DNA of 64,000 nt. It comes from Gynurincola endophyticus. Its GTDB lineage: Bacteria; Bacteroidota; Bacteroidia; Chitinophagales; Chitinophagaceae. A program made the translations under genes and the position numbers. Below the pieces are notes generated by a model. It did no database searches. It had not been told where the DNA came from and was given only the letters and a program-made list of their open reading frames with translations. The DNA lies in NCBI RefSeq assembly GCF_003991195.1, contig NZ_RCWL01000008.1, positions 186,599-250,598 of the forward strand. Direction: 5' to 3'. Within the stretch, counting starts at the first letter, position 1, and each line of letters starts with the position of its first letter. Shown piece after piece: positions 36,941 to 43,927 of the stretch.

Positions 36941-37250
36941 ATTGCCGGAAAAGAAATGAATTTTTTCGTATTTGTTTATGTTGATTAATAAAAATAATCG
37001 AAGGAATCGTACAACTTCTGTTGGGTTCAGTACTGGTACGATGAAATGATTCCGGTTATAAAAAAGTCAGTAAAATTGATTGAGATAAAGTATTAGGAGT
37101 GATTGAAAAAAATAAAAAATAAAAACAAAAAAATAATATTAAAAAGGTAGTACGAAATAAATAAAGGCTGGTTATATATGAAAGACGGTTATTACAGCAT
37201 TTAAAAAAAGCAATCGTTTTTGAATAGTTCTTTTAAATAGTTTTTTATAA

Positions 37251-37404
37251 CATAGGATTAATGCACGAATGCGTTAATCTGTTGTGTCGTATAAAATGAG
37301 AGGAAGGTGTCAACCATCCTCAATTCAATTAGCATATAGTTAATTGAGATATTAGAAATGGGAATTCGAAGCTTGGCTTCTGCCAGGCTTCTTTTTTATT
37401 TTTT
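37251..37404 (+). ncRNA. candidate small RNA with its own terminator
   Basis: Three hairpins in a row lead into a terminator: GATTAATGCA/TGCGTTAATC with loop CGAA (37256-37279, ten pairs including one G-T), AGGAAGGT/ACCATCCT (37300-37319, one mismatch), and CTCAATT/AATTGAG (37319-37348). The terminator stem is GAAGCTTGGC/GCCAGGCTTC (37368-37391) and ends in TTTTTTATTTTTTT. A weak promoter-like pair, TTTG at 37219-37222 and TAGTTTTT at 37238-37245, would place the start near 37251. No known RNA family is recognised; this is inference from structure alone. Confidence 0.35.
37368..37404 (+). terminator. terminator-like hairpin, orphan 1
   Basis: GAAGCTTGGC (37368-37377) pairs with GCCAGGCTTC (37382-37391) around TTCT, followed by a long T-rich tract. 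No coding gene precedes it within 400 bases. Confidence 0.75.
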
Positions 37405-37538
37405 TGTAAAATAATTCCAAAGAATGACACAGCAGGCTAATGTATCACTGCTCAACATATTGAATGATTTTCATGATTAGTTTTGGTTGTTAAAAAACAA
37501 GTTTGCTCTCATTTTTCAAAGTGTGCTTTTATGAAAAG

Positions 37539-37567
37539 AAGCTTAGCAATATGCCTAAGCTTTTTTT
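37539..37567 (+). terminator. terminator-like hairpin, orphan 2
   Basis: AAGCTTAG (37539-37546) pairs with CTAAGCTT (37555-37562), with T residues through 37567. No coding gene precedes it. Confidence 0.7.
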
Positions 37568-37614
37568 CATAATCGACCGGGAGCCAATCCAATTGAATAT
37601 TTAAATGGGAAATA

Positions 37615-37690
37615 CAAGGCAACTGCCTTGAAAAAGCGAAGGCCGCAAACAAAAAGCCTCATCATTTTATGATGGGGCTTTTTTGTTTTT
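37615..37690 (+). terminator. hairpin plus terminator, orphan 3
   Basis: CAAGGC/GCCTTG (37615-37620 with 37625-37630) precedes a terminator whose stem AAAAAGCCTCATCA (37651-37664) pairs with the complementary arm ending in GGGGCTTTTTT; T runs follow. No coding gene precedes it. Confidence 0.7.
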
Positions 37691-37770
37691 TTTAAGTAAT
37701 AGAAACGTCTGTGGTAGAATATTCTATAAGAAGCAGGAGTGGTGGAGATAAGATGATGGTATAAAAGAAA

Positions 37771-37796
37771 AAAGGCTACAGTAAACTGTAGCCTTT
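37771..37796 (-). terminator. terminator of tRNA-Arg
   Basis: AAAGGCTACAGT (37771-37782) and ACTGTAGCCTTT (37785-37796) form a perfect 12-bp stem directly after the tRNA 3' end, followed on the - strand by T residues. Confidence 0.88.
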
Positions 37797-37797
37797 G

Positions 37798-37871
37798 TGA
37801 CTCCGTCAGGATTCAAACCTGAAACCTTCTGATCCGTAGTCAGATGCTCTATTCAGTTGAGCTACGGAGCC
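37798..37871 (-). tRNA. tRNA-Arg (ACG)
   Basis: The complementary strand reads GGCTCCGTAGCTCAACTGAA and folds to a full cloverleaf. The acceptor GGCTCCG pairs with CGGAGTC (one G-T). The anticodon stem TCTGA/TCAGA encloses CTACGGA, giving anticodon ACG. The T loop is GTTTGAATC. Discriminator is A; CCA is not encoded. Confidence 0.95.
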
Positions 37872-37891
37872 GTTTTTTTTCGATTGGGTGG

Positions 37892-37921
37892 CAAAGATAC
37901 AAATTTTAAGTTTTCTACCAA
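37892..37921 (-). promoter_or_regulatory. promoter of tRNA-Arg
   Basis: On the - strand, TTGG (37921-37918) and TATCTTTG (37899-37892) are 18 bases apart, matching the Bacteroidota -33/-7 pattern. The expected start is about 14 bases before the tRNA 5' end. Confidence 0.7.
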
Positions 37922-38162
37922 ATTTTTTTCAAAAAACTTTCAAACTCAATTTGTTACCACTGATTCGAAATGGAGCACAAAGGTAATCCTTGCTGTTTTA
38001 TCTTCCAACAATTTGTAAATGAAATTTAAAAAAAATAGTTTTTTGCCTTTCGGATAAAATTTTAACCGTTGATAATCTTCCCTTTCATTCATGATAAATT
38101 CCAGCCCTTTATTTCCTTATCTTTAGTCATTAAATTAATTGTTTCACTTTATTTTTTCTAGA

Positions 38163-40112
38163 ATGAATGTAAGAAAAGCATTGTTGGCGATGAGCTTTTC
38201 TGCCGTAGCATTGTTTGCGCAGGCACAAAACTCAAAGTATGACCAACACGAAGCATTTGCACCATTGTTTTATCCTGCCTTTGGTGATGAAGTTCGTACA
38301 CCACATGGGGTTCCGGGGCCTAAATACTGGCAAAACAGCGCAGATTATACGATTCAGGTAAATTTAAATCCTACTGATCATACTATTGCCGGTGAAGTGA
38401 AAATTGATTATACGAATAATAGTCCTTACACCTTACCATATGTATGGTTGAATTTAGATCAGAATATTTATAACCTGAAATCACGTGGCGTAGCCGGAAC
38501 TGCTCCGGCCGGTGGAAGATGGGCGAATAGAAATAATTTTGACGGTGGTTATACTATTGAATCAGTAGTTCTGGTAAATGGTAAAGCAGAAACACCCGCT
38601 AACTTTTTGATTGATGATACCCGTATGCAGATCAAACTGGCAGATGCCATGAGTGCAGGCGGTAGTGCTTTAAGCATTAAAATCAAATACAAATTTACCA
38701 TTCCTGAATATGGTACAGACCGTATGGGGCGTATCAAATTAGAACAGGGTTGGGTATATGAAATTGCACAATGGTTTCCGAGAATGTGTGTATTTGACAA
38801 TGATTTAGGTTGGAATACTGCCCCTTATCTGGGTCAGGGTGAGTTTTATCAGGATTACGGTAATATCACTTATCATGTAACTGCTCCTGCAGATTTATTT
38901 GTAGTGGGATCAGGAGAATTATTAAACCCGGCTGAGGTTTTTACTAAAGAACAACATCAACGTTGGGAAGCAGCAAAAAAATCAGATAAAACCATTATGG
39001 TCCGTTCTGCCGAAGAAGTTGCTCAGAAAAATTCGCGCCCGAATGCCAAGTCTCTGACCTGGAAATTCAAGATGGAAAATACACGTGATGTAGCATTTGC
39101 TGCTTCTACTGCCTTTATAGTGGATGCTGCACGTATCAATCTGGCAAGCGGTAAAAAATCGTTGGCTGTATCGGCTTATCCAAAAGAAAGTATCGGCCAG
39201 AATGCATGGAGCCGTTCTACTGAATATGTAAAAGGTGCAATTGAATTTTACTCTGGCTACCTGATTGAATATCCTTATTCTACCGCAGTAAATGTTGCGG
39301 GTATTGTAGGCGGTATGGAATATCCCGGTATCGTTTTCTGTAGCTATCAGGCTAAAGGCGCCGGTTTGTGGGGCGTTACTTCACATGAATTTGGGCATAT
39401 CTGGTTTCCGATGATTGTGGGTTCTAATGAACGTCGCTATCCATGGATGGATGAAGGCTTCAATACTTTCATTAATTTCCTGGCCGAACAATCATTCAAT
39501 AACGGAGAATACGCCGGTTCAAGAGGTCTGGATAAATTAAGAGGACGTGTACTGTTCCCTGACTCTACCGAGCCGATTATGACCATTCCTGATGTACAGA
39601 AGTCTACTAATTTAGGACCTTTGGCTTATCGCAAGCCTGGTTTCGGTTTATACTTATTGCGCGACCATGTTCTGGGTAAAGAACGTTTTGATGCAGCCTT
39701 TAAGTTTTATGCGAATCAATGGGCTTATAAACATCCTACACCATGGGATTTCTTCCGTTGTATCGAAAATTATGCAGGAGAAAACCTGAACTGGTTCTGG
39801 AGAGGCTGGTTTATGGATAACTGGTTAATTGATCAGGGTGTTTCTGATGTTAAGTATGTAAACAATGATCCTGCAAAAGGTTCTTTGATTACTGTTACTA
39901 ACTTTGAAAAACTTCCTATGCCGGTTACCGTAAAAATTAAAGAAGAAAACGGTAAAGAATCTATTGTGAAACTACCGGTAGAAGTATGGTATACAGGACC
40001 TAACTGGACCTTCCAGCATGCCAGCACTTCTAAAGTAATAGAAGTAGTGGTAGATCCAAATAATGTTTATCCGGATAATAATCTGAATAATAATAAATGG
40101 ACTGCTCAATAG
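38163..40112 (+). CDS. secreted M1-family metallopeptidase
   Basis: This zinc aminopeptidase-like protein of about 649 residues has a Sec signal (MNVRKALLAMSFSAVALFAQ, cleaved near AQA) when the ATG at 38163 is used; the earlier frame start at 38139 spoils the signal. The zinc motif is HEFGHIWFPMIV (HExxH), with the third ligand, glutamate, in WMDEGFNTF 18 residues on. The exopeptidase loop reads GIVGGMEYPG, a variant of GxMEN seen in many Bacteroidota M1 proteins. The C-terminal part contains aromatic-rich helices. It is predicted to be periplasmic or outside. It stands alone between a tRNA promoter region and a terminator at 40127. Confidence 0.92.
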   Translation: MNVRKALLAMSFSAVALFAQAQNSKYDQHEAFAPLFYPAFGDEVRTPHGVPGPKYWQNSADYTIQVNLNPTDHTIAGEVKIDYTNNSPYTLPYVWLNLDQNIYNLKSRGVAGTAPAGGRWANRNNFDGGYTIESVVLVNGKAETPANFLIDDTRMQIKLADAMSAGGSALSIKIKYKFTIPEYGTDRMGRIKLEQGWVYEIAQWFPRMCVFDNDLGWNTAPYLGQGEFYQDYGNITYHVTAPADLFVVGSGELLNPAEVFTKEQHQRWEAAKKSDKTIMVRSAEEVAQKNSRPNAKSLTWKFKMENTRDVAFAASTAFIVDAARINLASGKKSLAVSAYPKESIGQNAWSRSTEYVKGAIEFYSGYLIEYPYSTAVNVAGIVGGMEYPGIVFCSYQAKGAGLWGVTSHEFGHIWFPMIVGSNERRYPWMDEGFNTFINFLAEQSFNNGEYAGSRGLDKLRGRVLFPDSTEPIMTIPDVQKSTNLGPLAYRKPGFGLYLLRDHVLGKERFDAAFKFYANQWAYKHPTPWDFFRCIENYAGENLNWFWRGWFMDNWLIDQGVSDVKYVNNDPAKGSLITVTNFEKLPMPVTVKIKEENGKESIVKLPVEVWYTGPNWTFQHASTSKVIEVVVDPNNVYPDNNLNNNKWTAQ

Positions 40113-40126
40113 TAGTCTGTGCAAAT

Positions 40127-40164
40127 AAAAAGCCTCCACAAATTATATATTGTGGAGGCTTTTT
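40127..40164. terminator. bidirectional terminator
   Basis: AAAAAGCCTCCACAA (40127-40141) pairs with TTGTGGAGGCTTTTT (40150-40164), between the M1 peptidase gene (+) and the Gfo/Idh/MocA gene (-). Confidence 0.88.
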
Positions 40165-40199
40165 ATTTATTATAGTCAGCTGATAAAATAATTGATACC

Positions 40200-41246
40200 T
40201 TAATGCAGCGTGATTACCTTTTTTTGCTCATGACTTAAATAAGCCGCTTCAATTATTTTGATAGATTGTAACCCATCTTCTGCTGTGATATTAAAGGGAG
40301 CCTGATGACGGATCGCATAGGCCAGCTGATCGAAAAACTCCATGTAATTACCAATTTCACTAGGCGTCTTTTCGTTAATAACAGTACCGGAATATTCTGT
40401 ATGTAAATGTCCTGCGTGAATGGCTGACTCTACCGCCCAGCCGTTTCTGATAGGTTGTACACCTTTCTCCAATAAGGTTTCCTGTACATCACCCCGGTGT
40501 TTGATAAAACTTCCTTTCTTACCCTGTAGAACGTATGAAGGTACAGGTTCACGGTTAAAAAAGCCGCCATGCAGTTCTACCGTTAATGATTCGTAAAACA
40601 AACTGATCTGAAAAGCGTCTACTACTTCTGAACCTTCCCGTTGTTTTGAAAGGTGAGCAAAGAGCTCTTTAGGCATACCGAATAAAGATAAAGCCTGGTC
40701 TATAATGTGTGGCCCCAGATCATAAACGATACCTCCTCCTTTTTCATCACCTTCTTTATGTTGTTTGGCACTTAATACCGGTCTGTATCTTTCATAGCGG
40801 AAGTTGGCGTATACTAACTCTCCAAGAAATCCTTTATCAATGATTTTTTTAACTGTTTTGAAGTCTGAGTCAAACCGGCGGTTATGATATACTGTTAGAA
40901 ATCTGTTTTTTTCTTTGCTCAATGCTACTAATGTTTCGGCCTCCTGCACAGAGCAGGCAAAAGGTTTTTCAATGAGCACATGTTTACCTGCATTTAAGGC
41001 CTTTTGCGCAAATTCAAAGTGAGTATAGTTGGGTGTATTTACAATTACCAGTTCCACTTCAGCATCATTTAATAGATCGTCTATAGAAGCATAAGAAATT
41101 ATAGAAGGGTAAAGTTTGTTTGCTTTTTTTTCTGTGCGTTCCAATACCGCATACAATTCAAACGACGGATTAATATGCAAAAAGGGGGCATGAAAAACTC
41201 GACCGGATAAACCAAAAGAACACAATGCCGTTTTTATCGCTTTCAT
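40200..41246 (-). CDS. Gfo/Idh/MocA-family oxidoreductase
   Basis: This 348-residue NAD(P)-dependent dehydrogenase has an N-terminal Rossmann fold (LCSFGLSGRVFHAPFLHINP; VIVNTPNYTHFEFAQKALNA; GKHVLIEKPFACSVQEAE, with the EKP motif) and a C-terminal domain with GGGIVYDLGPHIIDQALSLF. Members oxidise sugars and sugar derivatives; the specific substrate cannot be read. It is the last gene of a four-gene - strand unit with two short-chain dehydrogenases and a fumarylacetoacetate-hydrolase-family enzyme, which points to sugar-acid metabolism. Confidence 0.9.
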   Translation of the reverse strand: MKAIKTALCSFGLSGRVFHAPFLHINPSFELYAVLERTEKKANKLYPSIISYASIDDLLNDAEVELVIVNTPNYTHFEFAQKALNAGKHVLIEKPFACSVQEAETLVALSKEKNRFLTVYHNRRFDSDFKTVKKIIDKGFLGELVYANFRYERYRPVLSAKQHKEGDEKGGGIVYDLGPHIIDQALSLFGMPKELFAHLSKQREGSEVVDAFQISLFYESLTVELHGGFFNREPVPSYVLQGKKGSFIKHRGDVQETLLEKGVQPIRNGWAVESAIHAGHLHTEYSGTVINEKTPSEIGNYMEFFDQLAYAIRHQAPFNITAEDGLQSIKIIEAAYLSHEQKKVITLH

Positions 41247-41251
41247 GTTTT

Positions 41252-42043
41252 TTATTTAATGTGAGTGATTGCTCTGTCCAGATGTACGTAGCCACCGTCA
41301 ACATGAATAATTTGTCCGGTAGTATGACTTGATAGTTTACTTAATAGAAATAACACCATATGTGCTATTTCTTCAGGTTTAGTCATTCTATTTTCAAATG
41401 GAATGGATGAGATTATTTTTTTTAGGGTTTCGTCAGGGGCCGGAAGGGTTTTAATCCATTCCTGATAGAGTGGGGTAAATGATTCTGCTACTACAACAGC
41501 ATTCACTCTGATTGCATAGGGAATTAATTCAACGGCCCATTCTCTGGTTAATGCATTTCTGGCGCCATTGGCAGCTGCGTAACCGCTGGTTCCTCCCTGA
41601 CCTGTTTCTGCTACTTTTGAACTGATATTTACAATGGCTCCTTTGGTTTGGATGAGTTCATTCAGAAAACATTGTACGGTGCCAAAATAGTGCGTTACGT
41701 TTTTATGGATACTTTTAACAAACAGATCAATATTACCGTTTTTTAAACCTACTCCATCATTTGCACCGGCATTATTGACAATGCCGTGTATCTCTTTAAA
41801 CTGTGTTGTTATACGTTGATGTAAAGCGGCGTAATCGGTACGTTCATTCAATTCTGCTTCAAATGTAGCGCATTGACCACCGGCAGCGTGAATAGCTGTT
41901 TGTATATTTTCATTATCGTGTTGATTTCTTCCGATAATGATGGGTAAAGCGCCTTCTTTCGCCAGTTCAAAAGCAATTGCTGCTCCAATACCTTTGGCGC
42001 CACCGGTTACAATGAAGTTTTTATTTTTTAGTTGGAGGTCCAT
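41252..42043 (-). CDS. SDR-family protein related to L-fucose dehydrogenase, catalytic Lys replaced
   Basis: This 263-residue short-chain dehydrogenase-like protein has the NAD(P) motif TGGAKGIG (14-20), NNAG at 90-93 and a C-terminal tail HTTGQIIHVDGGYVHLDRAI resembling L-fucose dehydrogenases of Bacteroidota (comparison from memory). The active-site tyrosine is Y155 in GTSGYAAANG, but the lysine expected four residues on is N159 (codon at 41567-41569 reads AAT on the - strand). Lysine normally lowers the tyrosine pKa and holds the ribose of the cofactor. The protein may therefore be weak, inactive or changed in role. It lies 5 bases from both neighbours, within an operon. Confidence 0.85.
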   Translation of the reverse strand: MDLQLKNKNFIVTGGAKGIGAAIAFELAKEGALPIIIGRNQHDNENIQTAIHAAGGQCATFEAELNERTDYAALHQRITTQFKEIHGIVNNAGANDGVGLKNGNIDLFVKSIHKNVTHYFGTVQCFLNELIQTKGAIVNISSKVAETGQGGTSGYAAANGARNALTREWAVELIPYAIRVNAVVVAESFTPLYQEWIKTLPAPDETLKKIISSIPFENRMTKPEEIAHMVLFLLSKLSSHTTGQIIHVDGGYVHLDRAITHIK

Positions 42044-42048
42044 TATAC

Positions 42049-42900
42049 TTACAATGCGTTTTGAGCAATTTGTTGTGAGCTTCCCAGTCCTTCAATTCCT
42101 AATTCTATCACATCACCTGCTTTGAGGTACTGAGGAGTGGGTTTCATGCCCATACCTACGCCAGCGGGTGTTCCTGTACTGATAATATCACCTGGTAGCA
42201 GAGTCATGAACTGTGACACGTAACTTATTAAATAAGGGACATTAAAAATCATTTCGGCAGTGGTACCATTTTGTTTGGTTTCACCATTTACTTTCAACCA
42301 CATGTTAAGGTTATGAATATCTGCAATTTCATCCTGAGTGGCAAGGAACGGGCCGATGGGGGCGAAGCTGTCACAGCTCTTACCTTTTACCCATTGTCCG
42401 TTTCTTTCCAGTTGAAAAGCCCGCTCACTATAATCATTGTGCAGGCAATAACCTGCTACATATTCGAGTGCATTTTTTTCTTCTACATAAGAGGCTTTTT
42501 TACCGATGATAACTGCCAGTTCTACTTCCCAATCGGTTTTCTGACTGTTTCTTGGAATAACCAACGGATCATTCGGACCCACATAAGCACTTGACGCCTT
42601 GAAGAAAATAATTGGTTCTGTCGGGGGCGTCATATTCGTTTCGCGGGCGTGATCATAAAAGTTTAAACCGATGCAAACAATTTTTGAGGGTCTGGCTACA
42701 GGAGCACCCCAACGGCTATCATCAGCCACCAAAGGCAGCGCATCTTTTTTTGTAGCCAGGTTCTTCAATCGCTCTAATCCATTCTCCTCAAAAAATCTTT
42801 CATCATAATCATTGACCCATTCACTCACATCATATCTGATATTATCAATTAATAAGCCCGGTTTTTCTTTATTCAAATTTCCGAATCTGATCAGTTTCAT
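42049..42900 (-). CDS. fumarylacetoacetate hydrolase-family enzyme
   Basis: This 283-residue enzyme has the FAH fold: an N-terminal strand domain, IVCIGLNFYDHARETN, metal-ligand glutamates near WEVELAVIIGKKA, and GDIISTGTPAGVGMGMKP. FAH-family members cleave C-C bonds in diketo acids. Because it lies with two SDRs and overlaps one by a base, 2,4-diketo-3-deoxy-L-fuconate hydrolase is a reasonable guess: the last step of the non-phosphorylating L-fucose route. Other acylpyruvate substrates remain possible. Confidence 0.88.
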   Translation of the reverse strand: MKLIRFGNLNKEKPGLLIDNIRYDVSEWVNDYDERFFEENGLERLKNLATKKDALPLVADDSRWGAPVARPSKIVCIGLNFYDHARETNMTPPTEPIIFFKASSAYVGPNDPLVIPRNSQKTDWEVELAVIIGKKASYVEEKNALEYVAGYCLHNDYSERAFQLERNGQWVKGKSCDSFAPIGPFLATQDEIADIHNLNMWLKVNGETKQNGTTAEMIFNVPYLISYVSQFMTLLPGDIISTGTPAGVGMGMKPTPQYLKAGDVIELGIEGLGSSQQIAQNAL

Positions 42901-43640
42901 TATTGTCCGTTTAAAGTTAAGAAGCCTCCGTCAATAGGATAGTCTGTTCCGGTGATGAAGCCTGCCTCATCACTGCATAAATATAAAGCCAGCAAAGCAA
43001 TTTCATTTGTTTGAGCCATTCTTCCGATAGGTTGTGTTTGTGCCAGTTGTTCAAATTTTTCTTTTTCTTTCCCCGGAAAAAATCTGGCAAGGAAGCCGTC
43101 TACAAAAGGTGTATGTACACGGGCAGGAGAGATGGAATTACAACGAATACCTTCTTTCACATAGTCTTTAGCTATGGAAAGTGTCATTGATTTAATGGCC
43201 CCTTTCGAGGTTGAATAGACGAATCTTTTTTCCAATCCGGCTGATGCTGCAATAGACGCAATGTTAAGAATCACTCCCTTTTTATTTTTTTTCATAACAG
43301 GAATACATGCCTGTGTACATAAGAATGTACCAAATACATTGACATTCATTACCCTGTTGAAATCTTCTATAGAGGTAGTTTCAATATCACCTACATGAGC
43401 AATTCCTGCATTGTTCACCAATATATCCAGCGATGTAAAAGTAGTTACAACTGATTGTACCTGTACAGAGTCTGTAATGTTGACTGTGTGAAATGTAAGA
43501 TAAACGGGAAAGTCTTCAGGTTTTTGAATATCAAGAATATGAACGCTGGCACCTTGCTGATGGAAAAGTTCAGCGATTGCTTTGCCTATTCCACTGGCTC
43601 CGCCTGTGATGATTGCTATTTTACCGGAAAGTGAAAACAT
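42900..43640 (-). CDS. SDR-family oxidoreductase
   Basis: This 246-residue short-chain dehydrogenase has intact signatures: TGGASGIG at about 13-20, NNAG, catalytic serine in ILNIASIAAS and YSTSKGAIKSMTLS with Y and K four apart. The end is TDYPIDGGFLTLNG, a normal SDR terminus. Its stop overlaps the next ATG by one base (TAATG), so it is coupled to the FAH-family gene. In L-fucose or similar pathways such an enzyme oxidises 2-keto-3-deoxy-fuconate; that role here is inferred from neighbours. It is the first gene of the four-gene unit. Confidence 0.9.
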   Translation of the reverse strand: MFSLSGKIAIITGGASGIGKAIAELFHQQGASVHILDIQKPEDFPVYLTFHTVNITDSVQVQSVVTTFTSLDILVNNAGIAHVGDIETTSIEDFNRVMNVNVFGTFLCTQACIPVMKKNKKGVILNIASIAASAGLEKRFVYSTSKGAIKSMTLSIAKDYVKEGIRCNSISPARVHTPFVDGFLARFFPGKEKEKFEQLAQTQPIGRMAQTNEIALLALYLCSDEAGFITGTDYPIDGGFLTLNGQ

Positions 43641-43873
43641 AAAAAAAATAATTACTACAATATACTATTAAAATCATCCCGATACAAGTAAATCCTACTC
43701 TAATTAAGTGTTAATACGTCAGTGCTTATTATATACGTTCATTAAGGTAATCAGATGGTTTCTATAGTAAAGAATACAGATTAATCTGATAGGTGAAACC
43801 GGGAATGCAGCTATGCAGGTAGCAATCTGTAAGTAATTGTTTGATTATGAAATAATGGTGAAGGTAGATAAAA

Positions 43874-43904
43874 AAAGGTCTGGTTATTCGTTAACCAGAC
43901 CTTT
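43874..43904 (-). terminator. terminator of nagB
   Basis: GGTCTGGTT and AACCAGACC form the core of the stem (43874-43886 with 43893-43904), followed on the - strand by a run of T (43871-43876 on + are A). It is 24 bases after the nagB stop. Confidence 0.85.
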
Positions 43905-43927
43905 ATATTTATAAGCAAAATATTTTA

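Larger units (their letters stand above)
36941..37769. other. structured gene-free region
   Basis: This AT-rich stretch between the repeat-protein terminator and tRNA-Arg has no protein gene. It holds a compact fold at 37003-37053 (ATCGTAC/GTACGAT enclosing smaller palindromes), a strong CGAA-loop hairpin at 37256-37279 and three terminator-like hairpins on + at 37368, 37539 and 37651, none explained by a coding gene. Confidence 0.6.
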
